Origin: Pseudomonas parafulva
GTDB lineage: Bacteria > Pseudomonadota > Gammaproteobacteria > Pseudomonadales > Pseudomonadaceae
Reading direction: 5' to 3'
Assembly (NCBI RefSeq): GCF_002021815.1
Contig: NZ_CP019952.1
Location: 3,131,001-3,195,000 of the forward strand
Length of the DNA stretch: 64,000 nt
The translations under genes were made by a program, and so were the position numbers. Position 1 is the first letter of the stretch; every line of letters begins with the position of its first letter. The notes beneath the pieces are model-generated. The model had not been told where the DNA came from. It worked only from the letters and a program-made list of their open reading frames with translations, and made no database searches. This document shows positions 28,705 to 38,435 of this stretch, piece after piece.

Positions 28705-30396
28705 TCACCAGATGAACTCAACGTGCGCACAGCGCCCGCCCTCTGTCCAGCGCGCCACCGTAGAGAGGCGCCTGACCAATGCCAGTCCTCGGCCACTGAG
28801 GCCTCGCTCTGGCAACGGCTGCGCAAGCACCTGCTGCACGTCGAACCCATCGCCGCTGTCCCTGACCTCCACTTTCAGACGCCCACCAGCGGCAAGCGGT
28901 TCAACTGCAAGATCGATGCGCACGTAACCTTCCTCGATCACCTGCAAGCGCCTGGCTCGCTCCTGATAGTAATCGGCAAAGCCTGGCGCGTCGCATTTGA
29001 GCCGAGCGTCCAGCCCCAGCACGCCATGTTCAAGCGCATTGGAATACAGTTCGCTCAGCACACTGTAGAGGGTGCCGGCCGATGAACGCAGGTCGTGTAT
29101 TTCCTGCAACAACTGCACCAGGTAGGGCACCGGGTTGAAACGGCGCAGACTTTCGCCCCTCACATCGAAACTGAGCGACCAGTCCATGGCGCTACAGCGG
29201 CCCAGGTCCGGAGGCAACACCGGCATGGGCTGCGGCAACTGCGCACCCAGCATGCGTATCTCACACAAGCTGACATCGTCACGCGCCGGCCCACCGAAGC
29301 GTTGCAGCGCGTCGAGCAGCTCGTCGAACAACAGCGCGGGATCGCGATTGTCTGCCAGTACTGCCCGCAGGCGTTGCTCCCCGAACAAACGCTCCTGATC
29401 GTCGGCGGTTTCCAGCACCCCATCGGACATCAACAGCAGGCGCTCGCCCGGCGCCAGCGGCCAGACTTCGGTCTGGTCGTCGAATTGCTCGGCACTCAGA
29501 ACCCCCAGCGGCAAGTGCCGGGAACTCAACGCAGACAACACCTGGCCCTCAGCAGCCAGCACGAAGCCATCGGGCATGCCACCATTCCACACCTCCACTG
29601 CGCCGCGCTGCATGCTCAGGTTGACCAGCAGTGCGCAGCAGAACATGTCGCCAGGCAGGATGCGCTTGAGCTTGGCATTCATCTCTCGCAAAACTTGCGC
29701 CATGCCATAACCCTTGGCCGTCATGCCGTAGAACACTTCAGCCAATGGCATGGCTCCCACGGCAGCCGGCAGCCCGTGCCCGGTGAAATCCCCCAGCAGC
29801 ACGCGCATGTCCCCGGACGGCGTGAGCGCGGCCAGCATCAGGTCGCCGTTGAACAGCGCGTACGGCGATTGTAAAAAGCGGATGTTCGGTGCATCCAGAC
29901 AGCCGGAATGGGCAACCTTGTCGAACACGGCTTTGGCCACCCGCTGTTCATTGAGCAAGTGGTGGTGGTGCCGTGCTATCTGGTCGCGCTGGTCCAGCAC
30001 TGTGGCCTGAAGCCGCCTCAGCCGGTCCATGGCCCGAATCTTGGCTGCCAGAATGACTGCGCTGTAGGGCTTGGGCAGAAAATCATCACCACCGGCTTCC
30101 AAGCACCGCACCAGGGCCTGCTCTTCGTTGAGTGCCGTGAGAAAAATGATGGGCACCAGGGCTTCGCCAGCCAAGGCCTTGATCTGCCGCGCCGCCTCGA
30201 AGCCGTCCATGACCGGCATCAGCGCATCGAGCAGCACCAGCTGTGGGCGTTGTGCCTTGAACACGTCCACGGCTTGCTGGCCATTTTCCACCGTGAACAC
30301 TTGATGCCCTTGGCGCCTGACGATCTGTGCCAACAGCAGACGATCGGCCGCGCCATCTTCAGCCACCAGCACGGTCAACCCAAGCTCATCAGCCAT
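28705..30396 (-). CDS. hsbR: HsbR, response regulator with PP2C phosphatase and kinase domains
   Basis: A 563-residue protein: receiver (Asp57 in LLDALMPVMDG), linker, SpoIIE/PP2C phosphatase domain (LLGDFTGHGLPAAVG; LLMSDGVLE) to about 390, and a HATPase anti-sigma-type kinase domain (SELYSNALEHGVLGLD; GRGLALVRRL). In P. aeruginosa HsbR phosphorylates or dephosphorylates HsbA as told by HptB. The ATG at 30396 lies eight bases after the hsbA stop. Confidence 0.9.
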   Translation of the reverse strand: MADELGLTVLVAEDGAADRLLLAQIVRRQGHQVFTVENGQQAVDVFKAQRPQLVLLDALMPVMDGFEAARQIKALAGEALVPIIFLTALNEEQALVRCLEAGGDDFLPKPYSAVILAAKIRAMDRLRRLQATVLDQRDQIARHHHHLLNEQRVAKAVFDKVAHSGCLDAPNIRFLQSPYALFNGDLMLAALTPSGDMRVLLGDFTGHGLPAAVGAMPLAEVFYGMTAKGYGMAQVLREMNAKLKRILPGDMFCCALLVNLSMQRGAVEVWNGGMPDGFVLAAEGQVLSALSSRHLPLGVLSAEQFDDQTEVWPLAPGERLLLMSDGVLETADDQERLFGEQRLRAVLADNRDPALLFDELLDALQRFGGPARDDVSLCEIRMLGAQLPQPMPVLPPDLGRCSAMDWSLSFDVRGESLRRFNPVPYLVQLLQEIHDLRSSAGTLYSVLSELYSNALEHGVLGLDARLKCDAPGFADYYQERARRLQVIEEGYVRIDLAVEPLAAGGRLKVEVRDSGDGFDVQQVLAQPLPERGLSGRGLALVRRLSTVARWTEGGRCAHVEFIW

Positions 30397-30404
30397 CGGC
30401 GCGC

Positions 30405-30710
30405 TCAACTGATGTCGAAGAGCTTGTCGAAATTGGAGATGGCGAGGATCTTGCGTACATCGCAATTGGCATGGACGACCCGCACATCCGCCGCGTCCCC
30501 GCCGACATGATCGCGCAACAGCAGGAGCATGCCCAATGCCGAGCTGTCGAGGTAGGTCACCTCCTGCAAGTCGACGATGACCGCGTCAGGGCGGCTTGGC
30601 TGGCGTTCGTAGGCCTCGCGAAAGGCCTGGTGCTTGCCGAAATCGAAACGTCCCTTGATCGTGATCGTCAGCTTTTTACCGTCCTGCGAGACATCGGTTT
30701 CCACTGCCAT
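30405..30710 (-). CDS. hsbA: HsbA, anti-anti-sigma factor
   Basis: A 101-residue STAS-domain protein with the phosphorylatable serine in YLDSSALGML (Ser56). In P. aeruginosa unphosphorylated HsbA binds FlgM and so frees FliA, while HsbA-P acts on the diguanylate cyclase HsbD. It heads the hsbA-hsbR-hptB message; flgM lies in this same window at 62027. Confidence 0.9.
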   Translation of the reverse strand: MAVETDVSQDGKKLTITIKGRFDFGKHQAFREAYERQPSRPDAVIVDLQEVTYLDSSALGMLLLLRDHVGGDAADVRVVHANCDVRKILAISNFDKLFDIS

Positions 30711-31013
30711 GCTAGCGATTCCTTCGATGATGGCGGATGCGGCTCCATGAAGGTGTAGCAGTCATGGCGCGAGGGGGCAAGCGGGTGAGGGAAGTAGTGT
30801 AGATTGACAGGCATGGCGCAGGGCCGTGTTGGGTACTTAGCCCCCGCGGATCTTAGGCGCTCAGCATAGATCGCTGGGGCCGCTGTGCGGCCCATCGCGG
30901 CGCTAGGCCGCTCCTACCCTGACCGCGTAGCGCCTGGGTCAGTAGGTTCACAGGGCCTTGTAAGAGCGGCCTAGTGCCGCGATGGGCCGCACAGCGGCCC
31001 AAAGGCTTACCCG
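30711..31013. other. 303-base gap between hsbA and fliJ
   Basis: No gene is seen. The part next to hsbA should hold its promoter, although no clear -35/-10 was recognised. The part next to fliJ is an inverted pair of REP elements, listed separately. Confidence 0.6.
30876..31000. repeat. Inverted pair of REP elements (BIME-like)
   Basis: The unit at 30876-30917 (GGGGCCGCTGTGCGGCCCAT, then CGCGGCGCTAGGCCGCTCCTA) and the unit at 30961-31000 are near-perfect reverse complements about 43 bases apart. Each carries an internal GGGCCGC..GCGGCCC palindrome. Such pairs are scattered between genes in P. putida-group genomes and often lie after operon ends, here after fliJ. Confidence 0.85.
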
Positions 31014-31466
31014 CTACAACGGCCCCTGGCGCGGCAGCCGCTGGGACAATTCGTCGAGCAGGCGCTGCTCGCGCTTGTCCTCGGCGCGCCGAGCCTCGTC
31101 CATATAGCGCTGCACCAGCTTGCGCAGGCCCTCTACCCGCGCATACGCCTGCTGCCAGGTGTCGCGGGCGTTGGCGAGATTGTTCTGGTGCCAGGTGAGG
31201 CTCTGGCGCTGTTGGGTCATGGCCGTTTCCAGCTGGCCGAGAAAGCGCTGGTAGTTGACCAGCCAGTTCCCGTCAACACCCTGGCCACCCCGGTTGAGCC
31301 ACTGCTGTTGATAATCCTCGCGAAAGCGCTCCAGTTCCGTCAGCTTGGCCTGGGCCGTGACCACCTGCTGCTGGAAATGGCCCAGACGCTGGGCCGCCTT
31401 GCGCTCGGCTTCCTCGGCCATGTCCACCACGGGAGCCAGGCGCGCCGCACGTCCGGGCAGTGCCAT
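31014..31466 (-). CDS. fliJ: FliJ, flagellar export chaperone-escort protein
   Basis: A 150-residue coiled-coil protein (MALPGRAARLAPVVDMAEEAERKAAQRLG), charged and Gln-rich throughout. FliJ sits in the FliI hexamer pore and shuttles chaperones. It follows fliI by six bases and is the last gene of the fliE-fliJ unit; REP elements come next. Confidence 0.93.
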   Translation of the reverse strand: MALPGRAARLAPVVDMAEEAERKAAQRLGHFQQQVVTAQAKLTELERFREDYQQQWLNRGGQGVDGNWLVNYQRFLGQLETAMTQQRQSLTWHQNNLANARDTWQQAYARVEGLRKLVQRYMDEARRAEDKREQRLLDELSQRLPRQGPL

Positions 31467-31472
31467 GGCCTA

Positions 31473-32828
31473 TCAGCCCGCCGGGGGCGTGAAGATCGCC
31501 CCCAGTTGGTCGCGGCTTTGCGCCATGCTCACGTTTTCACGCAGCCCTTGACGCAGAAATTCCACCAGCCTGGCCTGCAGCGCGATGGCAAGGTCGGTCT
31601 CGGGGTCCCCGCCCGCCACGTAGGCACCCACGCTGATCAGGTCGCGGCTCTGGGACAGCCGAGACCAGAGCTGCTTGAATTTCTGCGCCTGGCGAAGGTG
31701 GTCGGCATCGACCACTTGAGGCATCACCCGGCTGATGGACGCTTCGATATCGATTGCCGGGTAATGGCCCTCCTCGGCCAGCCGTCGCGATAGCACGAAG
31801 TGGCCGTCCAGCACCCCCCGCGCCGAGTCGGCGATCGGGTCCTGCTGATCGTCCCCCTCGGACAGTACCGTATAAAACGCCGTGATCGAGCCGCCACCCG
31901 GCTCACCATTGCCAGCTCGCTCCACCAGCTTGGGCAGCTTGGCGAACACCGAAGGCGGATAGCCGCGCGTGGCGGGCGGCTCACCGATGGCCAGGGCAAT
32001 TTCCCGCTGCGCCTGGGCAAAGCGGGTCAGCGAATCCATCAACAGCAGCACGTTCTTGCCCTTGTCGCGAAAGTACTCGGCAATACGGGTGCAGTACATG
32101 GCCGCCCGCAAGCGCATCAGGGGCGCATCGTCCGCGGGTGAAGCCACCACCACAGAACGCTTGAGCCCCTCCTCGCCGAGAATGTGCTCGATGAATTCCT
32201 TCACTTCGCGGCCACGTTCGCCAATCAGGCCGACCACGATGATTTCGGCTTCGGTGAAGCGGGTCATCATGCCTAGCAGCACCGACTTGCCCACACCGGT
32301 ACCGGCGAACAGGCCCAGGCGCTGGCCGCGTCCGACGGTGAGCAGGCCGTTGATACTGCGAATGCCCACGTCCAGCGGCTTGCTGATCGGGTCGCGGTTG
32401 AGCGGGTTGATCACCGGCCCGTCCATCGGCACCCAGTCCTCGGCCTTCATGCCGCCCTTGCCGTCCAGTGCGCGGCCCGCGCCGTCCAGCACCCGCCCCA
32501 GCATGCTCATGCCCATGGGCAGCCGACCACCGTCGTCGAGCGGCACCACGCGGGCACCGGGGGCGATGCCGACAATGCTGCCAACCGGCATGAGGAACAC
32601 CTTCGACCCGGAGAACCCCATCACCTCCGCCTCGACCTGCACCGGGTGGTAGCTGTCGTCGTTGACCACCAGGCAGCGGCTACCCACAGCCGCCCTGAGC
32701 CCCTCGGCTTCCAGGGTCAGGCCCACCATGCGCAGCAGTCGCCCCTCGACCACCGGTTGCGCCGGCACCTCAATGGCCTCGGCATAGCTGCCCAGGCGCT
32801 TGGCGAAGCTGGTACGGTCAAGGCGCAT
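31473..32828 (-). CDS. fliI: FliI, flagellar export ATPase
   Basis: A 451-residue F1-beta-like ATPase: Walker [29 protein letters not shown], Walker [20 protein letters not shown]. It energises unfolding and release of export substrates with FliH and FliJ. The ATG at 32828 ([13 protein letters not shown]) matches family length and overlaps fliH by 11 bases; the upstream open frame is rejected. Confidence 0.97.
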   Translation of the reverse strand: MRLDRTSFAKRLGSYAEAIEVPAQPVVEGRLLRMVGLTLEAEGLRAAVGSRCLVVNDDSYHPVQVEAEVMGFSGSKVFLMPVGSIVGIAPGARVVPLDDGGRLPMGMSMLGRVLDGAGRALDGKGGMKAEDWVPMDGPVINPLNRDPISKPLDVGIRSINGLLTVGRGQRLGLFAGTGVGKSVLLGMMTRFTEAEIIVVGLIGERGREVKEFIEHILGEEGLKRSVVVASPADDAPLMRLRAAMYCTRIAEYFRDKGKNVLLLMDSLTRFAQAQREIALAIGEPPATRGYPPSVFAKLPKLVERAGNGEPGGGSITAFYTVLSEGDDQQDPIADSARGVLDGHFVLSRRLAEEGHYPAIDIEASISRVMPQVVDADHLRQAQKFKQLWSRLSQSRDLISVGAYVAGGDPETDLAIALQARLVEFLRQGLRENVSMAQSRDQLGAIFTPPAG

Positions 32829-33594
32829 CGGGGTTCTCCACCGGCGCGTCCAGGTCAACACTCACATCCGGCGCTGCCGGGTGCAGCGCATGATCATGCA
32901 TCTGGTCGAACAACTGCGCGACGGTCTTCTCGATGCGGGTTTCCATGGTCGCATCGATACGGCTATGGGCGGTCTCGATACGGCAGCCACCGGGAAGCAG
33001 GGTGCTGTCTTCGAGCAGGCGCCATTGTTCTTCGTGGCGCTCGCGCAAGGCCTTGGCCAGTTCGAAATCCTGCGGGTTCAAGTGGATACGGATGTTGTCG
33101 GCACCCATGGGCAGGCGCTTGAGGGCTTCGCGCAGCACCTGGGTGATCTGGCTGGAATCGCTCGTGAGTTCCCGGCCGATCACCTGGCGCGCCATGTGCG
33201 ACACCAGGTGCACCAGGGTTCTCTCGATCTGGGTGTCCTGCTCGGCGATAGGCTCCATCAAATGGGTCATCAGCTTTTCCAGGCTGGCCAGCTTGGCCTT
33301 CAGGGCCTCGTCGGCCTCTTGGCGCACTTTGAGCTGGGTGCTGTGAAAACCATCACGCTCACCTGTGGCGAAGCCTTCGTTATAGGCTTCCTGGCGAATG
33401 GCTTCCAGCTCTTCGAGGGTCAGCGGATGGACTTCCTCCAGTGGCACTTCCTCGACTTCTTCCTCCACCTCGACCGGTTCGGGCTCAGGCTCGGGCGCGG
33501 GCTGGGGGTCGAAGCTGGGCAATGTCCAGACATCCACGCCCTCAAGGTCGCGGGCCCGGATCAGGTCACTGGGGTGGTGTTCTTTGGTCGACAT
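32818..33594 (-). CDS. fliH: FliH, regulator of the FliI ATPase
   Basis: A 258-residue protein with a very acidic, Pro/Glu-rich segment (about 30-55), then a helical stretch and a C-terminal stator-like domain ([17 protein letters not shown]). It anchors FliI to FliN and inhibits its ATPase. An in-frame TGA directly before the ATG fixes the start; 116 bases separate it from fliG, with a weak ribosome-binding site. Confidence 0.93.
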   Translation of the reverse strand: MSTKEHHPSDLIRARDLEGVDVWTLPSFDPQPAPEPEPEPVEVEEEVEEVPLEEVHPLTLEELEAIRQEAYNEGFATGERDGFHSTQLKVRQEADEALKAKLASLEKLMTHLMEPIAEQDTQIERTLVHLVSHMARQVIGRELTSDSSQITQVLREALKRLPMGADNIRIHLNPQDFELAKALRERHEEQWRLLEDSTLLPGGCRIETAHSRIDATMETRIEKTVAQLFDQMHDHALHPAAPDVSVDLDAPVENPDAP

Positions 33595-33710
33595 TCAAAA
33601 ACCTGTCTGTCAGGGTGCCAGGCGCCATGCCGCCTGTCGAAGACTGCACGCTAAGGCAGATTGCGTGCGCGACGCAATCGCCTTGCGCGGACCCATTGGC
33701 GGCTCGCCGC

Positions 33711-34730
33711 TTAGATCATTTCCTCGGCACCTTTGCCACCGAGCACGATTTCGCCGGCTTCGGCCATGCGACGGGCGATGGTGAGGATTTCCTTCTGGGC
33801 CGTCTCGACATCGCTGACACGGACCGGGCCCTTGGCCTCGAGGTCGTCGCGCAGCAGTTCCGAGGCCCGCTTGGACATGTTCTTGAAAACCTTGTCCTTG
33901 ACCCGCTCGTCCGCGCCCTTGAGCGACACCACCAGCACGTCGGAGGACACTTCGCGCAGCAACGCCTGGATACCCCGGTCATCCACATCGGCCAGGTTGT
34001 TGAAGACGAACATCAGGTCTTCGATCTGCTCGGACAGGTCGCTGTCGATTTCACGGATCGAATCCATCAGGGCGCCTTCCACCGAGCTGTCGAGGAAGTT
34101 CATGATGTCAGCGGCACGCTTGATGCCACCCAGGGTGGTGCGCGCGGCGTTGGAATTGCCGGAGAACTGCTTCTCCAGAATCTGGTTCAGCTCCTTGAGG
34201 GCAGCAGGTTGCACGGTATTGAGCGATGAGACGCGCAATACGATGTCCAGCCGAACCTTGTGGTCGAAGTTGCTCAGCACCTCACCGGCCTGATCAGGGT
34301 CCAGGTAAGCCACGACAATGGCCTGGATCTGCGGGTGCTCGTAGCGGATCACGTCGGCCACGGCGCGTGGTTCCATCCACTTGAGGCTGTCCAGGCCACT
34401 GGTGTTGCCACCGAGCAGGATGCGGTCGACCAAGCCGTTGGCCTTGTCCTCGCCCAGTGCCTGGTTGAGCATCTTGCGAATGTACGCATCGGAGCCCACG
34501 CCCAGGCTGGTCTGATCGCCAACCACCTCGACGAACTCGCTCATCACCTGTTCGACCTGGTCACGGTGCACGTTGCCCATCTGCGCCATGGCCACGCCCA
34601 CGCGCTGCACTTCCTTGGGCCCCATGTGGCGCAGTACCTGCGCGGCATCGGTTTCACCCAGCGAGAGCAGCAGGATGGCTGCCTTGTCGACGCGGCTCAG
34701 CTTGGCGGTAACGGCTCGGTTATCACTCAT
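33711..34730 (-). CDS. fliG: FliG, motor switch torque protein
   Basis: A 339-residue protein with N (FliF-binding), middle and C-terminal armadillo domains. The C domain has the charged torque helix (DDRGIQALLREVSSDVLVVSLKGADERVKDK) that meets MotC. It overlaps the fliF 3' end by eight bases. Confidence 0.97.
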   Translation of the reverse strand: MSDNRAVTAKLSRVDKAAILLLSLGETDAAQVLRHMGPKEVQRVGVAMAQMGNVHRDQVEQVMSEFVEVVGDQTSLGVGSDAYIRKMLNQALGEDKANGLVDRILLGGNTSGLDSLKWMEPRAVADVIRYEHPQIQAIVVAYLDPDQAGEVLSNFDHKVRLDIVLRVSSLNTVQPAALKELNQILEKQFSGNSNAARTTLGGIKRAADIMNFLDSSVEGALMDSIREIDSDLSEQIEDLMFVFNNLADVDDRGIQALLREVSSDVLVVSLKGADERVKDKVFKNMSKRASELLRDDLEAKGPVRVSDVETAQKEILTIARRMAEAGEIVLGGKGAEEMI

Positions 34731-36501
34731 CGGCGTTGATCCAGTCTTTCACGACCTGGGCCACACGGCCCGGGTCTTCGGCCACAAGGCCTTTGATTGC
34801 GTTGAGCTGTGCCTCGTAACCCTCGGTCGGGCTAGGCAGCAGAATGCTTGTCGGGCCACCCAGGCTGACGCGGTCGTTGGCCAGTTCGCCATCCAGACCG
34901 ATCATGCCGCCCAGCTCCATGTCGTTTTCCAGGGCAGGCTGCTTGCCACCCCCTGTCAGGTTGTTGAGCACAGGACGCAATACACCGAACACCAGCACCA
35001 GGATGAACAGCACACCCAGCACTTGCTTGAAGATATCCCAGAACCAGGGCTGCTGGTAAAACGCGATATCGGCAATCTCTTCGCCACGGTCTGGCGCAAA
35101 CGGCACGTTGATCACGGTCACGCTGTCGCCCCGGCTGGCATCGAAGCCAACGGCGTCCTGGACCAGCCGGGTGAAGCGCGTGAGGTCTTCGGCAGCCCAC
35201 GGCACATGGGTGGTCTCCCCGGTGGCGGCGTCCACCTTGACCTGATCGTCCACCACGACCGCCACGGACAGGCGTGTCATGCGCCCCTGCTGCTGGCGGG
35301 TGTGGCTGATGGAGCGGTCAAGCTCGAAGTTCTTGGTGCTCTGCTGGCGTTTATCCGACGGATACGGCGCGAGCATCGGCTGGCCGGTGGCCGGGTCCAT
35401 GATCTGCTGGCCATTGGCATCGACCAAGGGCTGGCCAGGCTGAATGGCGCCTGCTGCACCCGCGGTGCCACCCGTGGTCTGTGGCGCCGAAGCAGCACCC
35501 GGCGGCTGGTTGCTCAGCGCGCCCGGCACACCTTGCGGGCCCTGGCTGCTGGCGCGCTGCTCGTCGACCGACTGCTCACTGCGCAGCGCCGGTTGGTCCG
35601 GGTTGAACTGCTCGGAGGTGGACTCGACCGCACTGAAGTCCAGGTCGGCGGACACTTCGGCCTTGTACCGGTCGTTGCCCAGCACCGGTTGCAGGATATT
35701 GTGCACGCGCTGGGTCAGCATGCTTTCCATCCGGCGACTGTAGTCGAACTGCTTGCCGGCCTGGGTCAGGGCAGAATCCTGGATCTGTTCGGACAGCAGG
35801 TTGCCTTTCTGGTCGACCACGGTGACCTGGGACTTGTCCAGCTCCGGCACACTGGTGGCAACCAGGTTGACGATGGCCATCACCTGACCAGGCTCAAGCG
35901 CACGACCTGGATAAAGCTCGACCAATACCGACGCGCTGGGCCGACGCTCGTCGCGCACGAACACCGAGCTTTTGGGAATGGCCAGGTGCACGCGGGCACC
36001 CTTGACGTTGTTCAGGCTCGACACGGTGCGCGCCAGTTCACCTTCCAGGCTGCGACGGTAGCGCGTGGCTTCCATGAACTGACTGGTGCCCAGGCCCTGC
36101 TCCTTGTCGAGCAGCTCGAAACCGACGTTGCCGTCGGTAGGCGCCACGCCCGCTGCCGCCAGCTTCAGGCGCGCGCGGGAGATATCGTCAGCCTTGACCA
36201 GCAGGGCCCCGGAATTGGGTTCCACGTTGTAGGCAATGTCGGCCGCCGCCAGGGTGTCCATGACCTGCTTGGTGTCCATGCCCGACAGGCTCGGGTACAG
36301 CGGACGGTAGTCCGGCTGCTGCGACCACAGCACCACGGCAAAGCCGATCGCCACGCTGGCCGCCAGGCCGACCATCAGGCCGATCTGACGCAGCATGGGC
36401 ATCTGCGCAATGTTTTCCAGGAACGCCAGGCGCACCAGGGGGGCCTTGGGCGCTGGCGCGCCGCCCTTGGCGGGCGCGTTGTCGACGACTGCTTCAGCCA
36501 T
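34723..36501 (-). CDS. fliF: FliF, MS-ring protein
   Basis: A 592-residue protein with two membrane helices (IGLMVGLAASVAIGFAVVLW near the start; VLGVLFILVLVFGVLRPVL near the end), periplasmic ring-building motifs between, a Pro/Ala/Gly/Gln-rich loop at about 310-370, and a C-terminal FliG-binding tail. It nucleates the basal body. It follows fliE by 15 bases. Confidence 0.97.
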   Translation of the reverse strand: MAEAVVDNAPAKGGAPAPKAPLVRLAFLENIAQMPMLRQIGLMVGLAASVAIGFAVVLWSQQPDYRPLYPSLSGMDTKQVMDTLAAADIAYNVEPNSGALLVKADDISRARLKLAAAGVAPTDGNVGFELLDKEQGLGTSQFMEATRYRRSLEGELARTVSSLNNVKGARVHLAIPKSSVFVRDERRPSASVLVELYPGRALEPGQVMAIVNLVATSVPELDKSQVTVVDQKGNLLSEQIQDSALTQAGKQFDYSRRMESMLTQRVHNILQPVLGNDRYKAEVSADLDFSAVESTSEQFNPDQPALRSEQSVDEQRASSQGPQGVPGALSNQPPGAASAPQTTGGTAGAAGAIQPGQPLVDANGQQIMDPATGQPMLAPYPSDKRQQSTKNFELDRSISHTRQQQGRMTRLSVAVVVDDQVKVDAATGETTHVPWAAEDLTRFTRLVQDAVGFDASRGDSVTVINVPFAPDRGEEIADIAFYQQPWFWDIFKQVLGVLFILVLVFGVLRPVLNNLTGGGKQPALENDMELGGMIGLDGELANDRVSLGGPTSILLPSPTEGYEAQLNAIKGLVAEDPGRVAQVVKDWINADE

Positions 36502-36516
36502 GGTCTACGTCTGCCC

Positions 36517-36849
36517 TCAAACCGGCATTTGCATGATGTCCTGGTACGCCTGAACGAGCTTGTTGCGTACCTGGGTCAAGGCCTGCATCGAAACGCTGGC
36601 TTTCTGCGAAGCAATCATCACGTCGGTGAGATCGACCCCGGTCTTGCCGATTTCGAAGGCGTTCGCCAGCTGCGAAGAGGCCTGCTGGGTGTCATTCACC
36701 TTGCCGATGGCCTGGCCCAGCATATCGGCAAAGGTACTTTGCCCTGGGGCCAGCTCAGGGGCGGCTGATACTTTCGGCAGCGACATGGCATCGGCCTGCA
36801 TGGCGCGCATGTCCAGCATCAGACGATTGAATTCAACACCTTGGGTCAT
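36517..36849 (-). CDS. fliE: FliE, MS-ring/rod junction protein
   Basis: A 110-residue small protein with the typical C terminus ([29 protein letters not shown]). FliE links the MS ring to the rod and is exported first. It is the first gene of the fliEFGHIJ unit, behind a strong sigma-54 site. Confidence 0.96.
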   Translation of the reverse strand: MTQGVEFNRLMLDMRAMQADAMSLPKVSAAPELAPGQSTFADMLGQAIGKVNDTQQASSQLANAFEIGKTGVDLTDVMIASQKASVSMQALTQVRNKLVQAYQDIMQMPV

Positions 36850-36909
36850 GGGCTTCTCTCTCCGGCGGCCGCATATTTTTGACAGTCATGCGGCGGATAG
36901 CCTTCGTAA

Positions 36910-36926
36910 AGCAACAAAGGTGCCAG
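36910..36926 (-). promoter_or_regulatory. Sigma-54 promoter of fliE operon
   Basis: Minus-strand CTGGCACCTTTGTTGCT matches the TGGCAC-N5-TTGC consensus perfectly, 61 bases before the fliE ATG. FleR or FleQ is the expected activator. Confidence 0.85.
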
Positions 36927-37076
36927 CCTTGAAAAAGGGTGGATGCATCGGGGAAAAACCGCGGATATCAGGCTACGAGGCACCGTGAAGATCAGTCCCG
37001 CCTGGCGAGCACTGGCTAAAAGCGGGCTGCATTGCACAGGCTCGAGAGGACGTCCGCAGGCTAAAACGGGACCGTC

Positions 37077-38435
37077 TCACTCGCCAAACAGGCTGGCTTC
37101 GACGTCGAAACCGGCGTCGCGCATCTGGGCAAGCTTATAGCGCAGCGTGCGCGGGCTGATGCCCAGACGCTCGGCCGCTTCCTTGCGCCGGCCCCGCTCG
37201 GCCCGCAAGGTGTCGATGATCTGCTGGTACTCGTGACGTCGCTTGTCGTCGCCCTGCTCGACGGACTGTTCACGCTGCCCAGATAATGGCACAGTGCCAC
37301 CTGACAAGGGAATGGCGCCATCAAGACAAAAATCCGCCGCCTCGATCACGCCGCCTTGCTGCAGAATCAGAGCGCGCTGCAATGCGTTGTCCAGCTCACG
37401 TACGTTGCCAGGCCAGGTCCAGGCTTGCAGGCAGGCCTGCGCGTCGGCGGACAGGCGCACCGGCGCATGCTGCATCTTGGCAACGTGACGTGCCAGCAAG
37501 CGCTCGGCCAATTGAACGATGTCGCCCGGCCGCTCGCGCAGGGGTCGCCAGGCCAGCGGAAACACGGACAGCCGGTAGAACAGGTCCTCGCGAAAACGAC
37601 CGGCAGCCACCTCGCCCGCCAAGTCCCGGTTGGTGGTGGCCACCACGCGGATATCCAGCGCGATGGGCTTGCGCCCCCCTACCCGCTCGACCTCACGCTC
37701 CTGCAGCACCCGCAGCAACTTGGCCTGCAAGGCCAATGGCATTTCAGAGATCTCGTCCAGCAGCAAGGTGCCACCGTTGGCCTGCTCGAACTTGCCAGGC
37801 TGGGCAGCGATCGCCCCGGTGAAGGCCCCCTTCTCGTGGCCGAACAGCGTGGCTTCGAGCATGTTGTCCGGTATGGCGGCACAGTTGATCGCAACGAACG
37901 GCTGGCTGGCACGGGGCGACTGCTGGTGGATGTAGCGCGCCAGCACTTCCTTGCCCGTACCCGACTCACCAGAAATCAGCACCGTCGAATTGCTGCGCGC
38001 CACGCGTGCGGCCAGCTCCAGCAACTGCCGGCTGGAGGGCTCGCACGCAACCGGGCCCTCCTCGTCCGTCACACGCCCGGCGGCATGCCGCTGCACAAGC
38101 TTGAGCAGCGCCTTGGGCTCGAAGGGCTTGACCAGATAATCCACCGCGCCTTGGCGAATGGCCTCCACCGCCCGTTCCACGGCCGCGTGAGCGGTCATCA
38201 GCAATACCGGCAAGTGCGGCTGCTGGCGGCGCAACTGGGCCAGCAATTGATGGCCGTCCATGCCAGGCATGTTCACGTCACTGATGACCAGGTTGAAGGG
38301 TTCTTCATGCACCACTTTCAAGGCCTGCTCGGCGCTGTCCACCGCCTTGAAAGCGAAACCACCCAGGTCGAGGGTATCGGCCAGCGCCTCGCGCAGCACC
38401 CGGTCATCCTCGACCAGCAATACGTTCACACTCAT
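37077..38435 (-). CDS. fleR: FleR, sigma-54 activator response regulator
   Basis: A 452-residue NtrC-type protein: receiver (Asp53 in ISDVNMPGMDG), AAA+ domain with Walker [10 protein letters not shown] and the sigma-54 loop GAFTGA, and a C-terminal Fis-type HTH (RRKEAAERLGISPRTLRYKLAQM). It activates hook and basal-body promoters after FleS phosphorylation. The ATG shares a base with the fleS stop; a GTG one codon upstream is possible. Confidence 0.96.
   Translation of the reverse strand: MSVNVLLVEDDRVLREALADTLDLGGFAFKAVDSAEQALKVVHEEPFNLVISDVNMPGMDGHQLLAQLRRQQPHLPVLLMTAHAAVERAVEAIRQGAVDYLVKPFEPKALLKLVQRHAAGRVTDEEGPVACEPSSRQLLELAARVARSNSTVLISGESGTGKEVLARYIHQQSPRASQPFVAINCAAIPDNMLEATLFGHEKGAFTGAIAAQPGKFEQANGGTLLLDEISEMPLALQAKLLRVLQEREVERVGGRKPIALDIRVVATTNRDLAGEVAAGRFREDLFYRLSVFPLAWRPLRERPGDIVQLAERLLARHVAKMQHAPVRLSADAQACLQAWTWPGNVRELDNALQRALILQQGGVIEAADFCLDGAIPLSGGTVPLSGQREQSVEQGDDKRRHEYQQIIDTLRAERGRRKEAAERLGISPRTLRYKLAQMRDAGFDVEASLFGE

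Noticed and set aside
30868..31004. CRISPR-like repeats
   Set aside because: Only two units, in opposite orientation and near-complementary; this is a REP pair, not direct repeats with spacers.
34573..36768. A 731-codon plus-strand frame opposite fliF and fliG
   Set aside because: Same reason: shadow frame across two well-identified genes.
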